A stretch of DNA of 64,000 bases from Terasakiella brassicae (GTDB lineage: Bacteria > Pseudomonadota > Alphaproteobacteria > Rhodospirillales > Terasakiellaceae): the NCBI RefSeq assembly GCF_014641495.1, contig NZ_BMHV01000008.1, forward strand, positions 1-64,000. Reading direction: 5' to 3'. Of the stretch, positions 44,236 to 53,159 are shown one piece after another. Every line of letters begins with the position of its first letter. Position 1 is the stretch's first letter. The notes under the pieces are model-generated. The model had not been told where the DNA came from. It was given only the letters and a program-made list of their open reading frames with translations, and did no database searches. The translations under genes were made by a program, and so were the position numbers.

Positions 44236-46074
44236 TTGGACTTTACAAATAACCATAACCCAGAACCGCTGATGTTTGATTTTGACGATATTGCCCCTAT
44301 GGGGCATGAAGACCCTACCTTTGAGGCAAAGGCATATTTGGAACTTGCAAAAAGCGAGATTGATTACGCTTTTCAACCGATTGTGGATATCAATAACGGA
44401 ACTGTGTTTGGTTATGAGGCCTTGTTGCGCGGGCATGAAAAACTTGGCGTTTCCAGCATTTTTGAAGTTTTTGATCGCGCAGAAGAACTGAAAATCCTGC
44501 ATCGTTTCGATATGATGATGCGGTCCCTTGCGATTACGAAATATGCCGCTTTGCCCCGCTCCAGCCGAACCAAACTATTTTATAATTTGGATAACCGCAT
44601 TATCGCATCACCTGATTATTTTAGGGGGGGAACTAAGGCGTTATTGCGTGAAGTCGGTTTGCCGCCATCTGCCCTTTGTCTGGAAATATCGGAACGTCAT
44701 GAAGTATCCATGAAACAGGCGGCGCAAAACCTCGCCCTTTATTATGATGAAGACTACAGTACGGCGATTGATGATTTTGGGGCCGGTTATTCAGGACTGA
44801 AACTGCTGCATGAACATCATCCGGATTTTATCAAGATCGACCGATCCTTTATCAGTGGCATTGAAAAAGACAAAAAGTGCAAGCTGATGGTCGCGACTAT
44901 TGTAGACTTGGCTCATGTGCTGGGGATTTTTGTTATTGCCGAGGGGGTGGAAACCGAAGCCGAGCTTGTGATTTGCAAGGAAATCGGTTGTGATTTGGTG
45001 CAAGGCTATTATGTGGAAAGACCGCAAACGGAAATCGGCTCTTTAAAACTGCAATATACCAGTCTTGTGCATGTCGGGCGGCGAAAATCTCAGGAAAAAG
45101 ATCACGATACACAGATCATTTATGAACAGATCGAATATCGCCCGCCTTTGAAGGTGACGGATACAATGGATACGGTCTTTGAAGCCTTTCGCCGTAACAA
45201 GGAGATGACCTTCTTCCCCGTGGTGGATGAAAGCGGCAGTCCGCTGGGCATCATTCGGGAACATATGTTGAAGGAATATGCCTATTCCCCGTTTGGTAAG
45301 GATTTGATCGCGAACCGGGGAACCGGATTGACCTTGCGTAAGTTTATCAGTCCGTGCCCGATGGCTGATGTCCAATCTGGGACACAGACGATTTTGGAAA
45401 ATTTCAGTCTGTCGGAAAGCCCGGACGGAATCATTCTGGTGAAAGAATTCAGCTATCTTGGTTTTCTATCGGCAGGCTCTTTATTGCGTGTGATTAATGA
45501 AAAGAACTTGGCACAGGCCCGTGATAGCAGCCCGCTGACAAAACTGCCGGGGAATTCGTCCATTGCCAATTTTGTGACACAAGCCTGTAGTGATAAAAAT
45601 AGCCAAAGTGTCCTTATTTATCTGGATTTGGATAACTTTAAGGCCTTTAATGACGCCTATGGGTTCCGTCAAGGTGACCGTGCCATTATGTTGTTTGCGG
45701 AATTGATGCGCAAAAAATTCGAACGTGACGATGTTTTTCTCGGTCATGTCGGCGGCGATGATTTTTTTATCGGTGCGGAACAATCCTACACAGGAGATGT
45801 AGACCGGGAGGTGGCCGATCTCTTGGCCAATTTTGCCCGCGATGTGGAAAGTTTCTATGACGCAGAAGCCCGGGAACAAGGTTTTCTGGAAGGCAAGGAC
45901 CGTCATGGGGAAGTTCGGCGTTTCCCCTTGATGAGTTGCAGTGCCGCCGTGGTGCATTTAACGGCGGGGCGTGAAGAAAACACCCCCAGTTTTGAAAATC
46001 TGGATGTTGTTCTGGCAAAATTGAAGAAAGAAGCAAAAGGCAACGATAGTCATATCGCATTTTATCGCTTTTAG
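44236..46074 (+). CDS. EAL-CBS-GGDEF cyclic-di-GMP protein
   Basis: The 612-residue protein has an N-terminal EAL phosphodiesterase domain (about 30-270) that looks intact: EALLRG, LEISERHEV, DDFGAGYSG, KIDRSF, AEGVET and QGYYV. Two CBS motifs follow (about 295-420), then a GGDEF-like domain (about 430-610) with GGDDF. The I-site (RxxD) is absent. It probably degrades c-di-GMP; the CBS pair may sense a nucleotide. The start is TTG at 44236 with GAGG five bases upstream; ATG at 44272 is possible but has no clear ribosome-binding site. Confidence 0.86.
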   Translation: MDFTNNHNPEPLMFDFDDIAPMGHEDPTFEAKAYLELAKSEIDYAFQPIVDINNGTVFGYEALLRGHEKLGVSSIFEVFDRAEELKILHRFDMMMRSLAITKYAALPRSSRTKLFYNLDNRIIASPDYFRGGTKALLREVGLPPSALCLEISERHEVSMKQAAQNLALYYDEDYSTAIDDFGAGYSGLKLLHEHHPDFIKIDRSFISGIEKDKKCKLMVATIVDLAHVLGIFVIAEGVETEAELVICKEIGCDLVQGYYVERPQTEIGSLKLQYTSLVHVGRRKSQEKDHDTQIIYEQIEYRPPLKVTDTMDTVFEAFRRNKEMTFFPVVDESGSPLGIIREHMLKEYAYSPFGKDLIANRGTGLTLRKFISPCPMADVQSGTQTILENFSLSESPDGIILVKEFSYLGFLSAGSLLRVINEKNLAQARDSSPLTKLPGNSSIANFVTQACSDKNSQSVLIYLDLDNFKAFNDAYGFRQGDRAIMLFAELMRKKFERDDVFLGHVGGDDFFIGAEQSYTGDVDREVADLLANFARDVESFYDAEAREQGFLEGKDRHGEVRRFPLMSCSAAVVHLTAGREENTPSFENLDVVLAKLKKEAKGNDSHIAFYRF

Positions 46075-46157
46075 CCTATTCAATCATTTGCGCATGTATG
46101 TCCAATCCGTTACTCTTTTTTTCGTGAACAGGGAATTATGAGGTAACGGAGGGGCAT

Positions 46158-47696
46158 ATGTTTGAAACGGCTGAATTGGGACGTTCGATCCCGAAGAAGG
46201 AATTTGAAGAACAAGTTGAAAGTTTACGGACTGAATTGTTGGCGATCCAGCAGGATTTACGACAATACGACTTTCCCGTCATTATTGTCATGGCCGGTGT
46301 GGATGGCGCAGGCAAAGGGGCAACGGTTAATCTGTTAAATGAATGGATGGATTCGCGCTGGATCGATAACAATGCCTATGTCCGCCATAGCGATGAAGAG
46401 TCGGAGCGTCCCCGTTATTGGCGGTATTGGCGCGATTTACCGGCAAAAGGCAAGATCGGCATTTTCCTGAGCTCCTGGTACAGTTCGCCGTTTCTGGATC
46501 ATGTGTATGACAAAATTAGCAAAGCTGAATATGACGAAAGACTGGACCGGATCAAAGCGTTTGAAAAAACACTGGCCGATGATGGCGCGTTGATTTTGAA
46601 ATTCTGGATGCATTTGGGCAAGGATGCACAGAAAAAGCGCCTTAAAAAATTGGAAAAAGACGAACTTCAGGCGTGGCGGGTCAATGAAAGTGACTGGGAA
46701 CATTGGCGCATGTACGATAAATTTATCGACAGCGCCGAGCGTCTGATCATGCGGACATCCAAGGGTCATGCACCTTGGTCGATTGTGGAAGGGGCAGATG
46801 GCCGTTACGGGTCGTTGACGGTTGCGCAGCAAATTCGCGATGCGATTGTTCGCCATGCCGCCCTGCGAACTTCGCAAAAAGAAGCCTTGGTTCAATTGGC
46901 GAAAAAGGATCAGGCGATAAAAAAAGCCCCTGAGGAAAAAATCAACAAGGATGCCCCGATTGAAACCTTGCCTTATCCAACAGTTCTCAGCCGCTTGGAT
47001 ATGTCTTTGACGGTTGAAAAAGAGGCATACAAGACGGAACTCAAATCCCTGCAGGGCCGCCTCAGTCAACTGGCGCGCAAGGCCACGGAACGCGGCGTAT
47101 CGACCATTCTGGTCTTTGAAGGATCAGATGCGGCAGGCAAAGGCGGCAATATCCGGCGTATTATCTCGGCACTGGATGCCCGCAGTTATAAGGTTTTGCC
47201 CTTTGCCGCGCCCAATGATGAAGAACGGGCGCATCATTATTTGTGGCGGTTCTGGCGTCATATGTCTCGCGCCGGTCGCCTGACGATCTTTGATCGTTCA
47301 TGGTATGGACGGGTTCTGGTTGAACGTTGCGAAGGGTTTGCGCGCGAGGATGAATGGCGCCGTGCCTATGGTGAAATTGTCGATTTTGAAGACCAAATTG
47401 TTGATCATGGCACGGTCTTGTTGAAGTTCTGGATCCATATCGACCCGGACGAACAGCTTGCGCGTTTCAAGGCGCGCGAGGTCACGCCGTGGAAACAATG
47501 GAAGCTAACGGATGAGGACTGGCGCAACCGGGAAAAATGGCCGCAATATGAGGAAGCGGTCAACGATCTGGTTGAAAAAACCAGTACATCGAATGCGCCG
47601 TGGACCTTGGTGGAAGGCAATGACAAAAAACATGCCCGTCTTAAGGTCTTGCGCACAGTTTGCAACGCGTTGGAAGCGCGCCTGCAAGATAAATAG
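46158..47696 (+). CDS. pap: polyphosphate:AMP phosphotransferase (PPK2 class II)
   Basis: PAP uses polyphosphate to turn AMP into ADP. The 512-residue protein is two PPK2 domains in tandem, each with a P-loop: GVDGAGKGATV near residue 48 and GSDAAGKGGNI near 325. Lid motifs RPRYWRYWRDLP and HHYLWRFWRHMS lie behind them. ACGGAGGGG precedes the ATG. It stands next to c-di-GMP genes without clear functional link. Confidence 0.93.
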   Translation: MFETAELGRSIPKKEFEEQVESLRTELLAIQQDLRQYDFPVIIVMAGVDGAGKGATVNLLNEWMDSRWIDNNAYVRHSDEESERPRYWRYWRDLPAKGKIGIFLSSWYSSPFLDHVYDKISKAEYDERLDRIKAFEKTLADDGALILKFWMHLGKDAQKKRLKKLEKDELQAWRVNESDWEHWRMYDKFIDSAERLIMRTSKGHAPWSIVEGADGRYGSLTVAQQIRDAIVRHAALRTSQKEALVQLAKKDQAIKKAPEEKINKDAPIETLPYPTVLSRLDMSLTVEKEAYKTELKSLQGRLSQLARKATERGVSTILVFEGSDAAGKGGNIRRIISALDARSYKVLPFAAPNDEERAHHYLWRFWRHMSRAGRLTIFDRSWYGRVLVERCEGFAREDEWRRAYGEIVDFEDQIVDHGTVLLKFWIHIDPDEQLARFKAREVTPWKQWKLTDEDWRNREKWPQYEEAVNDLVEKTSTSNAPWTLVEGNDKKHARLKVLRTVCNALEARLQDK

Positions 47697-47704
47697 AACC
47701 TTTG

Positions 47705-47732
47705 TGGACGGGCTAGTCAACGAGCCCGTCCA
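47705..47732. terminator. hairpin over the phhB stop, possible bidirectional terminator
   Basis: A perfect 10-bp stem TGGACGGGCT/AGCCCGTCCA (47705-47714 with 47723-47732) lies nine bases after the pap stop and spans the last codons and stop of the opposing phhB gene. The T-runs are poor on both sides, so termination would be partial. Confidence 0.45.
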
Positions 47733-47973
47733 TAAATTTTGCCAATTCGATATCTTTTTTGCTGACCCCGTTCGTATCGTGGGTGGTGAGTGTCACCTCG
47801 ACCCGGTTATAGACGTTGAGCCATTCCGGGTGATGGTTCATTTTTTCGGCCTTAAGGGCAACTTGGGTCATAAAGGCAAAGGCTTTCATAAAATCATCAA
47901 ATTGAAAGCAGCGTGAAATAGCATCACGCCCGTCAACGTATTGCCAGTTTTTAAGTTCGGAAATATCCTGCAT
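47713..47973 (-). CDS. phhB: 4a-hydroxytetrahydrobiopterin dehydratase
   Basis: The 86-residue protein, slightly short for the family, has the PCD signature [23 protein letters not shown] (two pieces), which holds the active-site histidines, and ends with [15 protein letters not shown]. It recycles the pterin cofactor of aromatic amino acid hydroxylases or acts in molybdopterin metabolism. No hydroxylase gene is nearby. AGGAGGTCC precedes the ATG. Confidence 0.93.
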   Translation of the reverse strand: MQDISELKNWQYVDGRDAISRCFQFDDFMKAFAFMTQVALKAEKMNHHPEWLNVYNRVEVTLTTHDTNGVSKKDIELAKFMDGLVD

Positions 47974-48094
47974 TATTATGGACCTCCTTGATGGGTTTTA
48001 TATGGGGTTTGTTTTGCGTCTTTGCAAAAAAAGAGTACTATAATTACATAAAAACAAGCCGTTGAGGCTGAATTTAAATAAAAGGGGATGCAGG

Positions 48095-50515
48095 ATGAAA
48101 GCACTGAAACGTCAGGATCTTTATCGGGTCTGCGACCCTTCTCTGTTTGATTTTGAAACAACAGATGAGTTAGACGATCTGGATCATTTCGTGGGGCAGG
48201 ATCGCGCCTTGCAGGCGGCTAAATTCGCCTTTGGGATGAAAGGGCGTGGTTATAATCTGTTTGCCTTTGGTCCACATGGAACAGGCAAAAGTTCTTTGGT
48301 GCGCCGTCTGTTGAACGAACGTGTCAAGAATATGGGCGTGCCGCGTGACTGGGTTTATGTCAATAATTTTGATGCCCCGCATAAACCGCGCGCGCTGGCG
48401 TTTGAAGCGGGTAAAGCGCGTGTCTTTGCCGATGCGATGGTGCAATTGGTCGATGATTTGAAAGCTACGATCCCCCAGGCGTTTGAAAAAGACGAATATC
48501 GTCAACGCCGTGATGCGTTGGAAGCGAAGTTCAAAGGAATTCAAGACAAGGCGTTTGGGGATTTTCAGGAACGGGCCGAGGCACAAAATGTCGGTTTATT
48601 GCGCACCCCGACCGGATTTGCCTTGGTTCCCTTAAAAGAAGGTACAATTCTTAAGCCCGATGAGTTCAAGGCATTGAGCGAGGAAGAGCAAGAGAAACAT
48701 AAGCAGGCAATTGATATCTTTCAGGAAGAACTGGAACAAATCGTCGAAGAATTACCGCGTATGGAAAAAGAGTATCGCGTCAGTGTGCGTGATTTAAATC
48801 GCGAGGTCACACAATTTGCGGTGCGTCATCAGATTATGGAATTGCGCAAAAACTTTTGTGATCACGATGGTGTGCAATCTTATCTGGATGCGGTGGAAGC
48901 CGATGTCATTGAAAATGCCGATGATTTTCTGCCGGAAGAACAAGCCCCGCAAGTCCCCGCCGTGGCGGCAATAATGGGGGGCGGGCAAAGGGATTTTCGC
49001 CGTTATGAGGTCAATGTCATCGTTGATTATGCGACCTGTGATGAAAAAGGCTGCCACGTGGTGGAAGGCGCCCCGATTGTAGAAGAAGACCACCCGACCC
49101 TGCCCAATATGGTTGGACGGGTGGAAACCGTTTCTATGTATGGTACGGCGATGACTGATTTTACCTTGATCAAGGCCGGTGCGCTTCATAAAGCCAATGG
49201 GGGATATTTGATCGTCGATGCCCATAAAATTCTGACCCAGCCTTTTGCATGGGAGGCTTTGAAACGTATTCTCCATACCGGGCGTATCCGTATTGAGTCA
49301 GCGGCGGAAAGTTATGGTGTTGGCCCGACGATGATGCTGGAACCGGAACCGATCCCGCTGGATGTAAAGGTCGTAATGATCGGGGATGCGCAAATTTATT
49401 ATCTACTGAACCATCTGGATCCTGATTTCCACGAACTGTTTAAGGTTGCTGCTGATTTTGACGATCAAATGGAACGCAATGATAACAGCATGAAAACCTA
49501 TGCCCAGTTGTTGGGGACATATGTCCGTCAGGAAGGACTTGCCCCGCTGGACGCCAGTGGCGTTGCCCGCATTGTTGAACAAGGGTCGCGTTTTTGTGAA
49601 GATAGCGAACGCTTAACCACGCACATGGCAAGTATTGTCGATCTGGTCCGCGAGGCGGATTACTGGATGCGTGAAGATGGGGCCAAGGTCATTTCGCGCA
49701 GGCATGTGGAACGGGCCATTGATGCCAAGGTTTATCGGTCCGATCGTATTCGGGAACGGATTCTGGATGAAATTCATCGCGGCACCATTCATATTGATAC
49801 GGATGGCGAAGTGGTTGGACAAATCAACGGTCTCGCTGTTTTGCAGTTGGATCATTTTATGTTCGGCAGGCCATCGCGTATTTCCTGCACCGTGCGTATG
49901 GGACGTGGGGAGATTGTGAATATCGAACGCGAAGTCGCCTTGTCCGGCCCTCTTCATTCCAAAGGGGTTTTGATCCTGACCTCTTTCCTTGCACAACGTT
50001 TTGCCAAAGACCGTCCACTGAGTTTGACGGCCAATATCGTGTTTGAACAATCCTATTCCAATATCGACGGGGACAGTGCTTCATCGACGGAGCTTTACAG
50101 TTTGCTATCTGCCTTGGCCGATGTGCCGATTCGTCAATCTTTGGCTGTGACCGGATCGGTTGATCAATATGGTCATGTGCAGGCGATCGGTGGGGTGAAT
50201 GAAAAGATCGAAGGATTTTTCGATGTTTGTATGGCGCGGGGATTAAATGGTAAACAAGGGGTCTTGATCCCGCAAGATAACGTGAAACATTTAATGTTGC
50301 GCGCCGATGTGGTCGATGCATGTGAACGGGGCGATTTCCATATTTATCCGGTGGACACCATCGATCAGGGGATCGAACTTTTAACCGGAATACCGGCTGG
50401 TGAGATGGATGAAAATGGTCAATATCCAATCGGCACGATTAATCGGTTGGCGGCTGTCCGGTTAAAAACCTTCAACCGCCGCTGGTTTGAAATGACGCGT
50501 GCCAGTTCCGGTTGA
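48095..50515 (+). CDS. Lon-like ATP-dependent protease (LonB/Lon-related, AAA+)
   Basis: The 806-residue protein has a P-loop GPHGTGKS (59-66), a long helical insertion (about 130-300) and AAA+ parts with HKANGGYLIVDAHKIL. The C-terminal Lon protease domain has the Ser661/Lys704 dyad (GDSASST and NEKIEGF). The spacing of 43 residues equals that in E. coli Lon. It lacks the LON N-terminal domain and belongs to the YcbZ/LonB-related group, whose substrates are mostly unknown. ATG at 48095 has GGGG seven bases upstream. Confidence 0.9.
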   Translation: MKALKRQDLYRVCDPSLFDFETTDELDDLDHFVGQDRALQAAKFAFGMKGRGYNLFAFGPHGTGKSSLVRRLLNERVKNMGVPRDWVYVNNFDAPHKPRALAFEAGKARVFADAMVQLVDDLKATIPQAFEKDEYRQRRDALEAKFKGIQDKAFGDFQERAEAQNVGLLRTPTGFALVPLKEGTILKPDEFKALSEEEQEKHKQAIDIFQEELEQIVEELPRMEKEYRVSVRDLNREVTQFAVRHQIMELRKNFCDHDGVQSYLDAVEADVIENADDFLPEEQAPQVPAVAAIMGGGQRDFRRYEVNVIVDYATCDEKGCHVVEGAPIVEEDHPTLPNMVGRVETVSMYGTAMTDFTLIKAGALHKANGGYLIVDAHKILTQPFAWEALKRILHTGRIRIESAAESYGVGPTMMLEPEPIPLDVKVVMIGDAQIYYLLNHLDPDFHELFKVAADFDDQMERNDNSMKTYAQLLGTYVRQEGLAPLDASGVARIVEQGSRFCEDSERLTTHMASIVDLVREADYWMREDGAKVISRRHVERAIDAKVYRSDRIRERILDEIHRGTIHIDTDGEVVGQINGLAVLQLDHFMFGRPSRISCTVRMGRGEIVNIEREVALSGPLHSKGVLILTSFLAQRFAKDRPLSLTANIVFEQSYSNIDGDSASSTELYSLLSALADVPIRQSLAVTGSVDQYGHVQAIGGVNEKIEGFFDVCMARGLNGKQGVLIPQDNVKHLMLRADVVDACERGDFHIYPVDTIDQGIELLTGIPAGEMDENGQYPIGTINRLAAVRLKTFNRRWFEMTRASSG

Positions 50516-50516
50516 G

Positions 50517-51026
50517 TTATTTGAGGCTTTCTTCGGAATAGACACCCCAGAATTCGGCTTTGCGTAACCAGCCTTCATAGCCATCCGCATCGATTTTGCA
50601 CCAGGTTGTGCCTTGCGGGCATTCCAGCAAGCGTGCGATGACGCCTTCTTCCAGTCGTGCTGAAGGCGAAGCTGATGTTTTGGGTTCGCGCCGTAAGGTG
50701 CGTAAATCCCCCATCACAATGACGCTGCGTTTTCCCGACAGCATCCCTTGATGGACCCAGCCTTGCGTGCCTTGCCAATCGCGAATTTTGCGCCATGTGT
50801 CATATTCGGCAACCACTTCAACAGGAAGGTTGCGTTTTTTATAAACCCATTCCACCGGATAACGCACACCCGGTCCGGCGCGTAAATTAACCTCGCCTGC
50901 GCGCAATGTCACAAAGCGGGGAAGGGGAAGCCCCGAGCCGCTTCTGGCCTGCGCAACCGCAGAAGAAACGCCCAATACGATGAGGCTTATCAGCAGAATT
51001 GAAGTCATTAGTTTTTTGCTGTTCAT
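50517..51026 (-). CDS. exported protein with two bacterial SH3 domains
   Basis: The 169-residue protein has a signal peptide (LLISLIVLGVSSAVAQA, cut near residue 26) and two SH3 domains: about 40-92 with VNLRAGPGVRYPVEWVYKK and GWVHQGML, and about 100-158 with the weaker LRREPKTSASPSARLEEG and GWLRKAEFWGV. Such proteins bind cell-wall peptides. It is divergent from the D-2-hydroxyacid dehydrogenase gene, a pairing I recall from other alphaproteobacteria. The stop is one base from the Lon-like gene end. Confidence 0.87.
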   Translation of the reverse strand: MNSKKLMTSILLISLIVLGVSSAVAQARSGSGLPLPRFVTLRAGEVNLRAGPGVRYPVEWVYKKRNLPVEVVAEYDTWRKIRDWQGTQGWVHQGMLSGKRSVIVMGDLRTLRREPKTSASPSARLEEGVIARLLECPQGTTWCKIDADGYEGWLRKAEFWGVYSEESLK

Positions 51027-51182
51027 GGTAAAAACGTTCTTTTGTCGAAAAAAAGGTGAAAAAGTTACGAGTCCACTGTACCAATGAAATAGTTGACGTA
51101 TTATAAACGTTCTTGAAAAAAATTGCCGTGGCCCTTAAAAATTGAGGGCAAATTAGAAAAAAGTTCCCAGGGGAAGGAAACC

Positions 51183-52169
51183 ATGGTTCAAAAAAAACCC
51201 GTTGTTATCGTAACACGTAAATTACCGGATGCCGTCGAAACACGCATGATGGAGCTGTTTGACGCCCGTCTGAACGTGGACGATACACCGATGAGCAAGA
51301 CAGAATTGATCGAAGCGGTGAAAGAAGCCGATATCCTTGTTCCCACCCTGACGGATCGAATCGATGCTTCCGTTTTGGCGCAATCGGGTCCGAATCTGCG
51401 CTTGATTGCAAACTTCGGGACAGGGATCGATCATATCGACCTGAAATCGGCGCGCCAACGCGGCATTACCGTTTCCAATACGCCCGGTGTTTTGACCGAA
51501 GATACCGCCGATATGACAATGGCGCTGATTTTGGCTGTACCGCGCCGTATTGTGGAAGGCGTGCAACTGATTGAGGGTGACGAATGGGAAGGTTGGGCAC
51601 CGACTTCCATGCTGGGGCACCGGATTAATGGCAAACGTCTCGGCATCGTCGGGATGGGCCGGATCGGTCAGGCCGTGGCCCGCCGTGCGCAAGCCTTTGG
51701 CATGTCCATCCACTATCACAACCAGCACCGCGTTCACCCGGATCTGGAAAACGAATTACAGGCGACCTATTGGGAAAGTCTGGATCAGATGTTGGCCCGT
51801 ATGGATGTCATCTCCGTCAACTGCCCGCATACACCGGCAACCTATCACCTGCTGTCGGCCCGTCGTTTGAAGCTGATGCAAAAACATGCTTACATCATCA
51901 ATACCGCGCGTGGCGAAGTGCTTGATGAACCGGCCTTGATCCGCATGCTGGAAAAAGGGGATCTGGCAGGGGCTGGCTTGGACGTGTTTGAGAATGAACC
52001 GGCGATCAATCCGAAACTGCGCAAGATGAAAAATGTGGTTCTCCTGCCGCATATGGGCTCTGCCACCATCGAAGGCCGCTTGGATATGGGCGAAAAAGTC
52101 ATCATCAATATGAAAACATTTATTGATGGTCATACACCGCCGGACCGTGTGATCGATGCGTTCTATTGA
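51183..52169 (+). CDS. D-isomer-specific 2-hydroxyacid dehydrogenase (glyoxylate/hydroxypyruvate reductase type)
   Basis: The 328-residue protein has the NAD(P)-binding motif LGIVGMGRIGQAVARRA, the substrate-site Arg in NTARGEVLDE, and catalytic Glu and His in ENEPAINPKL and LLPHMGSAT. The GTGIDHIDL segment fits the GyaR/glyoxylate reductase group. ATG at 51183 is chosen for GGGGAAGG just upstream; an in-frame start 20 codons earlier lies in the leader. A terminator follows. Confidence 0.9.
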   Translation: MVQKKPVVIVTRKLPDAVETRMMELFDARLNVDDTPMSKTELIEAVKEADILVPTLTDRIDASVLAQSGPNLRLIANFGTGIDHIDLKSARQRGITVSNTPGVLTEDTADMTMALILAVPRRIVEGVQLIEGDEWEGWAPTSMLGHRINGKRLGIVGMGRIGQAVARRAQAFGMSIHYHNQHRVHPDLENELQATYWESLDQMLARMDVISVNCPHTPATYHLLSARRLKLMQKHAYIINTARGEVLDEPALIRMLEKGDLAGAGLDVFENEPAINPKLRKMKNVVLLPHMGSATIEGRLDMGEKVIINMKTFIDGHTPPDRVIDAFY

Positions 52170-52193
52170 TCTCTATGAGATGTGATAAAAGAA

Positions 52194-52223
52194 AAAGCCC
52201 TCTTCCATTGTGGAGAGGGCTTT
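52194..52223 (+). terminator. hairpin terminator after the dehydrogenase, copy 1
   Basis: Stem AAAGCCCTCT(T)CCA/TGGAGAGGGCTTT with one bulged T and loop TTG lies 24 bases after the stop. The T-run is short (TTT). A near-copy stands at 52383-52421. Confidence 0.7.
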
Positions 52224-52231
52224 CCGGTTAT

Positions 52232-52378
52232 TGACAAAGCCTCCAAACTGTCATCCCCGACCCTGATCGGGGATCCATCTTTGTCCAATGAGTAACATCT
52301 AATCCATTGATTTTAAATGTATCCCGCATCAAGTGCGGGATATTTTTTGATTGGCAAGTTATCCAAAACACTTTGTCA
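52232..52378. repeat. composite REP-like repeat with short inverted ends
   Basis: This 147-base unit starts TGACAAAG and ends CTTTGTCA. Inside it has a hairpin-forming repeat (CCCCGACCCTGATCGGGG, about 52255-52272, followed by ATCCAT) and a second (ATCCCGCATCAAGTGCGGGAT, shown in the parts CCCGCA and TGCGGG, 52321-52341). The TCATnCCCGAC...TGATC...ATCCAT pattern is a widely dispersed proteobacterial repeat, and a second example lies at 60615-60641. It looks like a small non-autonomous element or REP pair. Confidence 0.65.
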
Positions 52379-52382
52379 GCAG

Positions 52383-52421
52383 TCTGAAAACCTTCTTCCA
52401 TGCGGAGAGGGCTTTTTTCAG
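52383..52421 (+). terminator. hairpin terminator, copy 2
   Basis: CCTTCT(T)CC/GGAGAGGG with loop ATGC, an outer TCTGAAAA/TTTTCAGA pairing and a run of six T. It repeats the core of copy 1 (TCTTCCAT and GGAGAGGGCTTT). It lies just beyond the 3' end of the opposing chaC gene. Confidence 0.65.
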
Positions 52422-52429
52422 ATCTGGGG

Positions 52430-52990
52430 TTAAATCCCTGCACCGGCTTCGATAATACCGGTGAGATATTCGACTTTTTTCAAAAGTTCATGCAGATGAG
52501 GATCGGCATAGCCGTTGGCCTCAAGCTCGCGCACGCTATTGATCAAATAGTCGCGGTTCAAGCCGGTTTTGCCTTCTGCCTGCATAATAACCTCGGCGGC
52601 TTTATCCAGTCCCAGATCCCCGGCATAAAGTGCGTGGCTCGGGTCGGCAACGAAGGTGTAAGCCTCAATTTCTGTACCGCAATCAAGCAAGACCGGTAAA
52701 GTTGCCGCCTGATAGGCATAGCCGCAAAGTTCACGTTCTGTCAGATAGGCGACAACGGCGTCTTTTTGTTCAAGGCTGATGCGAAAGGCAACGCCGCGAC
52801 AATCGGCGTCTTTTTGCGGGTCCAGTCCTAAGACGAGGCCGGGGCGGTCCGGTGTTCCGCGATAATAATGGGAATAGACACAAAAAGACCGGTTGTACCC
52901 GTGCAGGGTTGCGGGTTCGGCTTTTTCAAATGAAAAGCCCGGTCGCCACATCAGTGATCCATAGCCGAAAACCCAAAAATCTTTCTGCAT
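52430..52990 (-). CDS. chaC: glutathione-specific gamma-glutamylcyclotransferase (ChaC)
   Basis: ChaC splits glutathione to 5-oxoproline and Cys-Gly. The 186-residue protein from ATG at 52990 starts MQKDFWVFGYGSLMWRPGF, holding the substrate loop YGSLMW. It carries RGVAFRIS and the catalytic Glu in LTERELCGY. AAGGGG lies nine bases upstream, and an in-frame extension of 40 codons upstream is rejected. Confidence 0.93.
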   Translation of the reverse strand: MQKDFWVFGYGSLMWRPGFSFEKAEPATLHGYNRSFCVYSHYYRGTPDRPGLVLGLDPQKDADCRGVAFRISLEQKDAVVAYLTERELCGYAYQAATLPVLLDCGTEIEAYTFVADPSHALYAGDLGLDKAAEVIMQAEGKTGLNRDYLINSVRELEANGYADPHLHELLKKVEYLTGIIEAGAGI

Positions 52991-53159
52991 GTGATGTATC
53001 CCCTTTCCCTCGGTCTTAAAGAGCGTGGACTGAAAAGGCAAGGTTAGAAAATGGTTTCGGAAGAAATCAAATATGATAATTTTACACTTCTTAAATTTCT
53101 GTCGGCGCATTTTCTGCTAACATACGCCCAAAATTTCATTTAACAGAGAGACTTTTACA

